Source of the DNA: Clostridia bacterium
Lineage (GTDB): Bacteria > Bacillota > Clostridia > HGM11327
Direction of reading: 5' to 3'
Assembly (NCBI GenBank): GCA_017935525.1
Contig: JAGBHJ010000038.1
Span: 1-6,004, forward strand
Length of the DNA stretch: 6,004 nt
The notes below the pieces were generated by a model. It ran no database searches, had not been told where the DNA came from, and was given only the letters and a program-made list of their open reading frames with translations. Below, piece after piece: positions 1 through 6,004 of the stretch (its first letter is position 1; every line of letters starts with the position of its first letter). Made by a program: the position numbers and the translations under genes.

Positions 1-792
1 AAGCAGGAAGGGCATTTTAAGAAGTATGCACAAGGGCGCTATAAGACCGCCGATACCCATTGAGCCGCAATCGCCCATAAATACCTTGGCAGGATTTGCG
101 TTATACATCAAAAATCCTGCACAGCCACCCATCACAACTCCGCACAGAGTCATAAGGTTTGCATAATTAGCCTTGATGTAGGGCATGGCAAGAACAACGG
201 ACGAGGTTGAGATGAGGTAAACTATTGCAGCAACGGTGCACACGGTTACCATGGACACGCTGGTCAAAAGCCCATCGATGCCGTCGGTAAGGTTTGTGCT
301 GTTTACCACGGCGATGACAGCAACTACCACCAAGGGTATGTAGAATATGCCCAGATCCACCATCATATCCGTAAAGGGGATATATACCGCACTTCCGATA
401 AAGGGGTTTCTGTATGCGTAAATGGCAAAAATAATGGCAAAGCCCAGCTGACCGATTATTTTTTGGTAAGCCTTAAGGCCAAGACTGCGTTTTTTTGCAA
501 CCTTGATGTAATCATCCAAAAATCCGATGATGGCAAAGCCCAGCATCATTATAACTGTAACCAGCGTAAAGTCAACGCTGCCCTTGCTGAAAACAAAAGC
601 GAGGATAGCAATGGGTATAATAAAAATAATACCGCCGATGGTGGGTGTGCCCTGCTTTTTGAGGTGAGCCTGGGGGCCGTCGTCCCTTACCTGCTGACCA
701 AACTTGAGTCTGGTAAGCAGGGGGATAAAGATCCTGCCGCATATCAACGTAAGTATGAATGAACACAACATTCCAATGCCAAATAACTTCAT
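1..792 (-). CDS. mraY: Phospho-N-acetylmuramoyl-pentapeptide-transferase MraY, C-terminus cut off by window edge
   Basis: MraY is the membrane enzyme that transfers phospho-MurNAc-pentapeptide from UDP to undecaprenyl phosphate, making lipid I. My translation runs 264 codons from the ATG at 792 to the window edge without a stop; family members are usually about 320-360 residues, so roughly the last quarter is missing. Seen in the sequence: the cytosolic loop with DDGPQAHLKKQGTPTIGG (37-54), the FLDDYIK motif with D93 and D94, the NSTNLTDGIDGL motif (164-175), and NPAKVFMGDCGS (233-244) with D241. The spacing of D94 to D241 (147 residues) equals that of D118 to D265, the catalytic residues as I recall them for Aquifex MraY. 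About eight hydrophobic helices are visible (near 4-24, 53-69, 76-92, 112-127, 147-163, 176-196, 211-230, 243-264). The histidine-containing loop of the family would lie beyond the edge. The gene starts 55 bp after the murF stop; only a weak GGA about 8 nt before the ATG serves as a ribosome site. An in-frame TAA upstream and no other ATG fix the start. The residue after D241 is Cys where Thr or Val is usual. Confidence 0.96.
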   Translation of the reverse strand, partial: MKLFGIGMLCSFILTLICGRIFIPLLTRLKFGQQVRDDGPQAHLKKQGTPTIGGIIFIIPIAILAFVFSKGSVDFTLVTVIMMLGFAIIGFLDDYIKVAKKRSLGLKAYQKIIGQLGFAIIFAIYAYRNPFIGSAVYIPFTDMMVDLGIFYIPLVVVAVIAVVNSTNLTDGIDGLLTSVSMVTVCTVAAIVYLISTSSVVLAMPYIKANYANLMTLCGVVMGGCAGFLMYNANPAKVFMGDCGSMGIGGLIAPLCILLKMPFLL

Positions 793-847
793 AAAACCGA
801 TCCAATTTTGCCCTTGGGAGCAAAAATCCTTTCTTTAGACAAATATA

Positions 848-2269
848 TTATTCAAATCTCTTGTTGATAAGATAATCAACTATTTCTTCCATCATCATTC
901 CGCGGGAGCCCTTTACCAGCACGGTATCCTCGGGGGAAAGGTCAAAGCCCTGCAAGAACTCGATTGCCTCCTTGTTGGAGCTTACAGTCTGTATATTCTT
1001 GTAGGAAATAAGCTCTGCGGCTCCTCCTGCGGTGTAGATAGCCATTTTGCCTCTGGTGATAATAAAGCTTGCGTGCTGTGCGGCAAGTTTGCCTATCTCC
1101 GAGTGCGCCTGCTTTGCGGCGGCACCCAGCTCAAGCATATCGCCAAGGATCACGATCTTTCTGCCCTTGGCAACCTGGCTCATTGCCTTTAATGCGGCGG
1201 CCACCGCCTGGGGATTGGAGTTGTAAACGTCACTTATAACTGTAAGTCCGTCCTTACATCTTGTGACGTTGAGCCTCATATCGTCTGCCACAAAGCATTT
1301 AAGTCCTGCCACTATCTTTGTCAGCGGAATATCTGCCGCAAGACCTGCCGCCGTTGCGGCAAGTGCGTTGTAAACGTTGTGTACGCCCAACGAATTCATT
1401 ACCGCGTGGATGCGCAGACCCTTGTTGGCAAGGTTGAATTTGTCTGTGTTTTTTACGCAGATGTCAAACTCGGTAAAAATACCCTCGGGTCTGTTGAACA
1501 TCTCGATATTTGCGGCGGCAACGTCGGCGTCGTTTTCGATACCGTAGGATATCTTGTTGGCGTCAAAGGAATCATCCTCCATTACACGCGCAAGATATTC
1601 ATCGTCAATATTGACTATGAGGGTACCGCCGGGCTTTACTGCTCTGAAAAGATCAGTCTTTTCTTTATATATATTTTCCTGACTCTCAAAAAATTCCATG
1701 TGACTGGTGCCGATATTGGTAATGACTGCAATGTCCGGCTGTACCACTCTGCACATGGTGGCTATTTCACCCTTGTGGCCCGTGCCCATTTCCAGCACAG
1801 CCTGCTTGTTGTGGGACGACAGTCGGCAGACAGTCAATGGCAGGCCTACGGTGCTGTTGTAATTGCCGTTGGTCTTTAAGGTATTACCCTTTTGAGAGAA
1901 TACCTCAAAGAGCATATCCTTGGTGCTGGTTTTGCCGCAGCTGCCGGTAACGGCAACCGTAAAGGGGCTCATGATGGAAAAGTATTCCTTTGCCAGCACT
2001 ATCAACGCTTCCTCTGTGGACTCCACCAGTATGGTTGGGATGGGGGAGTCCTCAACGGGTCTGCTGACGAATGCGGCAACTGCACCTTTTTGTGCAACGT
2101 CCGCAATAAAGCTGTGACCGTCAACTCTTGCTCCTACAATGGCGACAAAAATGTCCCCGGGCTTTATTCTTCTGGAGTCTGTTTCGACTCCCGTAACGGC
2201 AAAGTCCCCCACATAGTCGGACTTTCCGTTGGTTATGCGTAAAATGTCTGAAAATTTAATCGATTCCAT
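848..2269 (-). CDS. murF: UDP-N-acetylmuramoyl-tripeptide--D-alanyl-D-alanine ligase MurF
   Basis: MurF is the cytosolic ATP-dependent ligase that joins D-Ala-D-Ala to UDP-MurNAc-tripeptide, the last soluble precursor step. The protein is 473 residues, a normal length. The N-terminal domain (about 1-85) has TDSRRIKPGDIFVAIVG (30-46), which binds the UDP-MurNAc part. The central ATPase domain (about 104-315) has the P-loop TGSCGKTST (108-116, K113), TNGNYNSTVGLPLT (133-146), EMG (160-162), ITNIGTSHMEFF (183-194, H190) and HNVYNALAA (297-305). The C-terminal domain (about 325-473) has DVYNSNP (347-353), LGDMLELG (375-382) and VKGSRGMMMEE (452-462), all MurF signatures. DVYNSNP is a mild variant of the usual D-x-YNANP, and TSHMEFFES of the usual AHLEGFGS. 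The ATG at 2269 lies inside the last codons of murE, out of frame, with AAGGA 9 nt ahead, which suggests translational coupling. The stop is TAA. MurE or MurD is excluded by the C-terminal motifs and by the murE gene beside it. Confidence 0.97.
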   Translation of the reverse strand: MESIKFSDILRITNGKSDYVGDFAVTGVETDSRRIKPGDIFVAIVGARVDGHSFIADVAQKGAVAAFVSRPVEDSPIPTILVESTEEALIVLAKEYFSIMSPFTVAVTGSCGKTSTKDMLFEVFSQKGNTLKTNGNYNSTVGLPLTVCRLSSHNKQAVLEMGTGHKGEIATMCRVVQPDIAVITNIGTSHMEFFESQENIYKEKTDLFRAVKPGGTLIVNIDDEYLARVMEDDSFDANKISYGIENDADVAAANIEMFNRPEGIFTEFDICVKNTDKFNLANKGLRIHAVMNSLGVHNVYNALAATAAGLAADIPLTKIVAGLKCFVADDMRLNVTRCKDGLTVISDVYNSNPQAVAAALKAMSQVAKGRKIVILGDMLELGAAAKQAHSEIGKLAAQHASFIITRGKMAIYTAGGAAELISYKNIQTVSSNKEAIEFLQGFDLSPEDTVLVKGSRGMMMEEIVDYLINKRFE

Positions 2270-3746
2270 TTTTATTTTTCCTTATAACGTTTATGATGAT
2301 GCTTCTGTCGCTGAGAGGGTACCGTATGCTGCCTATCTGTTGGTATGCTTCGTGCCCCTTGCCCATTATGAGCACGGTGTCACCCTCCTTTGCGGAAAGG
2401 ATGGCGTTGGTTATTGCCGCCTCTCGGTCTATTATTATATTATACACGGCCTTTTGCGGGTCAAGTCCCGAGATTATGTCGGAAACTATTGCCAGCTCGT
2501 TTTCGTTCCGAGGGTTATCGGAGGTTATGACCGTATAATCTGCCATTTGTGTTGTGATCGCACCCATGATACTGCGTTTTTGCCTGTCGCGGTCGCCGCC
2601 GCATCCAAACAGAGCGATCAGCTTGTTTTTTGTGAATTCCCTTGCAGTCGAAAGCACGTTTTTGATGCCGTCGGGAGTGTGGGCGTAGTCAAGAATGACT
2701 GCCGCACCGTTTACCTCGCCCATATATTCAAACCTGCCCGGCACGGGAGGTGATAAAGCAATGGCTTTGCAGGCATCTTCAAAGGGGATGCCGTATTCAC
2801 AGCAGGAGGCTATTGCGGCAAGGGCGTTCATTACGGAAAAATCCCCCGGTGTGGACAACCGTATCTTATGAGACTCTCCCTTATGGCAGACAGCAAAGCA
2901 TGAGCCCGTGGGAAGATGCTCCTTTTGTAATGCGTAGTAATCCGCATTTGCCGTAACGGATGAGTATGTTACTTTTTTGCAGGGAATATCCTTTACAATG
3001 CTTTGGTAGGCGCTATCGTCGGAATTCAGCACGGCGGTGTCACATTGCAAAAAAAGCTTTTTCTTTTCCGCAAGATATTCATCCATGCTTTTGTGAAAGT
3101 CAAGGTGATCCTCCGTCAGATTGGTAAATACACCAACGGAAAAGTGTAACCCGTATGTCCTGTCAAGAGCCAGCGCATGGGAGGAGACCTCCATTGCCAC
3201 AGCCTTTACGCCAAAGTCGGCGTAGCCCTTTAGTATATCGCACAGCGTTACGGCGTCCGGTGTGGTCCTGTCGGTGTTTACATTACCTGCAGGGGAGACC
3301 CCGCCCAACGTGCCAAGGGCAGCGGCGCTTATACCGCAGGTGTTTAGTATGTGTGACGTATAAAACGCCACGGAGGTCTTGCCGTTGGTGCCCGTTATGC
3401 CTATAAGATCCGTTGGAATAATGCCGTCAAAGTATATCTTCAATGCGATCAGCGCAAGGGCACGGCGGACGTTTTTTACCTTTATTACGGGTATAACACG
3501 GGCGATGTCACTGCAAGCGCCGTCGTCGAGCTCTGTCAGCACTGCAACGGCACCCGACTCTGCCGCCTGACGGATATAATCAGCTCCGTCGCTCTTGAGC
3601 CCCTTTACCGAGGCGAATATATACCCGGGAGAAATCTTTCTTGAATCCTGTGATATGCCGCATACTTCGGCGTTTTTTGCATTCGAAGGGAAAAACGTAT
3701 AGCCGTCATTCCCCAATGCTGAGTTAATAATATGAAAGAGAAGCAT
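2256..3746 (-). CDS. murE: UDP-N-acetylmuramoyl-L-alanyl-D-glutamate--meso-diaminopimelate ligase MurE (predicted mDAP type)
   Basis: MurE is the cytosolic ligase that adds the third stem-peptide residue to UDP-MurNAc-L-Ala-D-Glu. The protein is 496 residues, typical for the family. The N-terminal domain (about 1-105) has SQDSRKISPGYIFASVKG (32-49). The ATPase domain (about 113-310) has the P-loop GTNGKTS (119-125), TTPD (161-164), EVSSHAL (186-192), FTNLTEDHLDFH (207-218) and EYLAEKKKLF (223-232), where K228 is the likely carbamylated lysine. The C-terminal domain (about 335-490) has LDYAHTPDG (352-360), GCGGDRDRQKR (381-391), SDNPRNENE (409-417) and GKGHE (462-466). In this family DNPR with its arginine (R413) marks meso-diaminopimelate use, while lysine enzymes usually lack it, so mDAP is inferred. 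The residues after DNPRNE are NE rather than the common DP. The ATG has AAAAGGAG 6 nt upstream. The gene follows the PBP stop by 62 bp and overlaps murF by 14 bp. Confidence 0.97.
   Translation of the reverse strand: MLLFHIINSALGNDGYTFFPSNAKNAEVCGISQDSRKISPGYIFASVKGLKSDGADYIRQAAESGAVAVLTELDDGACSDIARVIPVIKVKNVRRALALIALKIYFDGIIPTDLIGITGTNGKTSVAFYTSHILNTCGISAAALGTLGGVSPAGNVNTDRTTPDAVTLCDILKGYADFGVKAVAMEVSSHALALDRTYGLHFSVGVFTNLTEDHLDFHKSMDEYLAEKKKLFLQCDTAVLNSDDSAYQSIVKDIPCKKVTYSSVTANADYYALQKEHLPTGSCFAVCHKGESHKIRLSTPGDFSVMNALAAIASCCEYGIPFEDACKAIALSPPVPGRFEYMGEVNGAAVILDYAHTPDGIKNVLSTAREFTKNKLIALFGCGGDRDRQKRSIMGAITTQMADYTVITSDNPRNENELAIVSDIISGLDPQKAVYNIIIDREAAITNAILSAKEGDTVLIMGKGHEAYQQIGSIRYPLSDRSIIINVIRKNKNGID
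2279..2283 (-). promoter_or_regulatory. Ribosome binding site AAGGA of murF, inside the murE coding region
   Basis: AAGGA on the minus strand sits 9 nt before the murF ATG (2269-2267) and within the last codons of murE. Together with the 14-bp gene overlap this makes re-initiation by ribosomes finishing murE likely, and it supports this ATG as the start. Confidence 0.75.
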
Positions 3747-3752
3747 ACAGAT

Positions 3753-3760
3753 CTCCTTTT
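3753..3760 (-). promoter_or_regulatory. Ribosome binding site AAAAGGAG of murE
   Basis: The minus strand reads AAAAGGAG followed by 6 nt and the murE ATG at 3746-3744. It lies in the 62-bp gap after the PBP stop codon. That gap shows no hairpin with a T-run and no convincing promoter, so murE is probably read from the same transcript as the PBP. Confidence 0.85.
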
Positions 3761-3808
3761 GATGAAATTATCCATAATGCTTTTCTTTTGTATTCTGCTG
3801 TTTTTTCG

Positions 3809-5971
3809 TTATTCTGTTGGCTCGGGAATATCCTTGTGGAAGAACACGGTGACTACCGTACCCTCGTCAACGAATTTACCCGCTATTATGCTTTGATCCA
3901 GTATTACCGAATCCGTGCCCGAACCGGACTCTCCAAGCTCCATGATAAGCCCCTTTAGCGCCAGCGCCGCATTTGCCTCCAGCAGTGTCATGCCCTCAAG
4001 GTCGGGAACCTGTACCTGCAAGGGATCGATCTCACGATAGCCGAGAGTGAGTGTGACCTTACGCAAGCTTACTATACCTGCTCCCGGAGCAATGCTCTGC
4101 TTGACGATAACGTTGCCCTCACCCTTTATGGTGATGTCGAAAAGCGCAGGATGGAGATGAGCGAGTGCATCCTCAACCGGAAGACCGATCAGATCGGGGA
4201 AGTATATTCCCTTGATCTTGTCTCTGGAAGGCTCAAGCTCAAGGTACGCAAACGCATTTGTCAGGAATTCTCCAACAAAAGGCGCTGCGGCAGCACTTCC
4301 GTAGGGAATACCCTTAGGGTTACATGTTATGAATATAACAGAGATCTTTGCGTCCTCTGAGGGACCAAAGCCTACGAATGAACCCACATCGACACCCTCG
4401 GCAATGTTACCGTGCTCGTCGTAGGTCTGCGCTGTACCTGTTTTTCCTCCAATGTAGAAGCCGTCAACACTTGCTGATTTACCGCCACCGTTTGTTACTA
4501 CCTGTGTAAGTGCGTCGCGCATGATGGCGCTGGTTTTTTCCGAAATTACCTGCTCCCTTACAGTGGGGGAGGCAGTAAAAATTGTTTCTATGGACTGTGT
4601 TCCGTCGTCGTTTTCTATCGTTCTGTTTATTTCCTTTACCAAGTATGGCTCATATAGATACCCCCCGTTTACAACTGCGTTAAATGCAGTCAAAAGCTGC
4701 AACGGAGTTACGGCAATGGCCTGACCGAAGCACATTGTTACCCAGTCCTGATGTGTGGCGTTGTCCTTGCTGATCATAAGACCGGACTCTTCACCTGCAA
4801 TATCTATTCCGGTTTTTTGACCGAAGCCGAATTTTTTCAAATAGTCATAAAGTACGTCAACTCCCATGCGTTCACCTATTTGCATAAACACAGGGTTACA
4901 TGATGTGTTGAGTCCTGTTTGAGATGTCTGGTGACCGTGGCCGGATCTGTTACTGCAATGTATCCTTACTCCGTCAACTGTATAATACCCGGGACAGTAG
5001 AATTTATCATCAAGCCCAACACCCCCTTCTTCAAGGGCAGCGGCAAGTATCATTGCTTTTATGGTTGAACCCGGCTCGTAGTTAAGCAGACAAGTCTGGT
5101 TTTTTGTCAATGCTTGCATTTCGCTGAGAGTAAGATCTCTGGGGGGCTCGTTGGGGTCATAATCGGGAATATTGACCATTGCGAGTACCTCACCTGTTAA
5201 GGGGTTGGTTGCAACTGCGTATACGCCGTCTGCGGAGAACTTCAGCATTGCGTTTTCTGCTGCCTCCTGGAGGTAGGACTGCAATACGCTGTCAATAGTC
5301 AGCACCAGGTTGTTGCCGTCGGTGGCATCAACGTAGATCTCGCTGCCTTCAATAATGTCCTTACCTGTGTTATCGGTCTCTCGGAGGATAACTCCGGCCT
5401 CACCGATAAGCTCGTCGTTGTAAAAAAGCTCTATGCCCTCCTGACCGTAATGACCGTCGGGCTCTGCGTACTTCATGGTAAAGCCAAGCACCTGGCACGC
5501 AAGATTGTTGTAGGGATAAACTCTGGCAGGCTCGTCAATAAGCTCCAGACCGTTTAACGCAAGAGCACGGATCTGCTTGGACTGCTCCTCGGTCAAGAGC
5601 CTTTTTACCCAGACGAGGGCTTTTGTTTTGTCCGAGATCTTGTCGTAAATATCCTCAATGCTCATATCCAGTATGGGGGAGAGCAGGGTTGCGATGCTGT
5701 CTGCGTTCTTGATGTCGTTGGGTATAGCCTGGAGGGAATACCTTGTGACGGATGCCGCAAGCACCAGACCGTTACTGTCGTATATGGTACCGCGCTGGGG
5801 ATAAATGCCTAGCTCTCTGGTCCATTGGCTTTCCGCCTTGTCTCTCAGCTCGTCGCTCCATGCAAACTGTATGTATGCAAGTCGGAATGTGATGCCTACA
5901 AAAAATATGCAGAACACCAGCAAAAGCACAAATGAACGGTGCTTGATGTCGTTATAATAAACCTTTTTCAA
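3809..5971 (-). CDS. Class B penicillin-binding protein (D,D-transpeptidase), SpoVD/FtsI type with two PASTA domains
   Basis: This is a membrane-anchored transpeptidase that cross-links peptidoglycan stem peptides at the septum (FtsI/PBP2B role) or in the spore cortex (SpoVD role). It has 720 residues. In order: a short basic cytosolic tail, one membrane helix (about 13-35), the class B dimerisation/pedestal region with RGTIYDSNG (60-68), and the transpeptidase domain (about 246-573). That domain has the acylated serine in STIK (S302, K305), the SxN motif as SCN (357-359) and KTGTA (510-514). Two PASTA repeats follow, about 587-645 (starting IYFPDLIG) and 651-712 (starting VQVPDLEG). The start is TTG, supported by AAAGGAG 9 nt upstream; the next methionine is residue 104, past the membrane helix. 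C339 and C358 match the spacing of the redox cysteine pair of Bacillus SpoVD, which favours spoVD, but two PASTA repeats resemble vegetative PBP2B/PBP2x. I therefore leave the symbol blank. Position before murE is standard for either. Confidence 0.94.
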   Translation of the reverse strand: MKKVYYNDIKHRSFVLLLVFCIFFVGITFRLAYIQFAWSDELRDKAESQWTRELGIYPQRGTIYDSNGLVLAASVTRYSLQAIPNDIKNADSIATLLSPILDMSIEDIYDKISDKTKALVWVKRLLTEEQSKQIRALALNGLELIDEPARVYPYNNLACQVLGFTMKYAEPDGHYGQEGIELFYNDELIGEAGVILRETDNTGKDIIEGSEIYVDATDGNNLVLTIDSVLQSYLQEAAENAMLKFSADGVYAVATNPLTGEVLAMVNIPDYDPNEPPRDLTLSEMQALTKNQTCLLNYEPGSTIKAMILAAALEEGGVGLDDKFYCPGYYTVDGVRIHCSNRSGHGHQTSQTGLNTSCNPVFMQIGERMGVDVLYDYLKKFGFGQKTGIDIAGEESGLMISKDNATHQDWVTMCFGQAIAVTPLQLLTAFNAVVNGGYLYEPYLVKEINRTIENDDGTQSIETIFTASPTVREQVISEKTSAIMRDALTQVVTNGGGKSASVDGFYIGGKTGTAQTYDEHGNIAEGVDVGSFVGFGPSEDAKISVIFITCNPKGIPYGSAAAAPFVGEFLTNAFAYLELEPSRDKIKGIYFPDLIGLPVEDALAHLHPALFDITIKGEGNVIVKQSIAPGAGIVSLRKVTLTLGYREIDPLQVQVPDLEGMTLLEANAALALKGLIMELGESGSGTDSVILDQSIIAGKFVDEGTVVTVFFHKDIPEPTE

Positions 5972-5980
5972 TTTTGGGAA

Positions 5981-5987
5981 CTCCTTT
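5981..5987 (-). promoter_or_regulatory. Ribosome binding site AAAGGAG of the PBP gene, deciding a TTG start
   Basis: On the minus strand AAAGGAG stands 9 nt before the TTG at 5971-5969. It is a near-perfect Shine-Dalgarno match and is the reason to accept the non-ATG start. The rest of the leader up to the window edge (5988-6004) is A/T-rich. It carries TAA in two frames, so an upstream gene such as ftsL could end there, but too little is present to tell. Confidence 0.85.
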
Positions 5988-6004
5988 ATTTTTTACTTTT
6001 TTGT

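Noticed and set aside
793..847. Possible hairpin (CCC/GGG around positions 811-826) between murF and mraY as a terminator
   Set aside because: The stem is only three G-C pairs with a 2-nt loop and a bulge, and no T-run follows. It cannot form a credible terminator.
1379..1879. Plus-strand open frame of 166 codons opposite murF
   Set aside because: It lies wholly antisense to a complete murF with all its motifs, has no convincing ribosome site, and its translation resembles no family I know. It is a shadow of the real coding frame.
2229..2753. Plus-strand open frame of 174 codons opposite the murE 3' end
   Set aside because: It is antisense to conserved MurE motifs and to the murE-murF junction, with no ribosome site or recognisable domain. 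Codon structure of murE explains the open frame.
3747..3808. Possible internal promoter or small ORF in the PBP-murE gap
   Set aside because: There is a GATAAT-like string but no -35 element at the right distance. An out-of-frame ATG there opens a short frame that runs into murE with no ribosome site, so chance is the better explanation.
1..6004. Search for a novel system, mobile element, repeats, CRISPR or RNA genes
   Set aside because: Nearly all bases belong to four well-known dcw genes in their standard order. No direct or inverted repeat array, tRNA-like fold or foreign gene was seen by eye.

Overview
This window is a 3'-to-5' view (every gene on the minus strand) of the peptidoglycan part of a bacterial division and cell wall (dcw) cluster. 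In transcription order, from high to low coordinates, it holds a class B penicillin-binding protein of the SpoVD/FtsI group (5971-3809), murE (3746-2256), murF (2269-848) and the first 264 codons of mraY (792 to the window edge). This is the classical pbp/ftsI - murE - murF - mraY order. The upstream partner (often ftsL, rsmH, mraZ) and the downstream partners (often murD, ftsW, murG) would lie outside the window.

The host looks like an anaerobic, probably spore-forming member of the Clostridia (Bacillota). The reasons are the PASTA domains on the PBP, strong AGGAG-type ribosome binding sites, a TTG start, the clostridial flavour of the MurE/MurF/MraY sequences, and a SpoVD-type cysteine pair at the PBP active site. 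Base composition is mid-range by eye (not counted). I cannot name a genus. MurE keeps the DNPR motif, so the stem peptide is predicted to carry meso-diaminopimelate.

The products act in sequence. MurE adds the third residue to UDP-MurNAc-dipeptide. MurF adds D-Ala-D-Ala to give UDP-MurNAc-pentapeptide. MraY moves the phospho-MurNAc-pentapeptide onto undecaprenyl phosphate to make lipid I. The PBP cross-links the finished strands outside the membrane. Gaps are short (62 bp between pbp and murE, 55 bp between murF and mraY) and murE and murF overlap by 14 bp. No terminator or promoter is visible between genes, so one polycistronic transcript is likely.

No stretch over 300 bases lacks a gene. 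I found no mobile element, repeat array, CRISPR, RNA gene or new system. The points worth a second look are small: the PBP's redox-type cysteine pair combined with two PASTA domains, its TTG start, variant residues beside conserved motifs in MurE and MraY, and cysteines beside catalytic residues in several of the enzymes.
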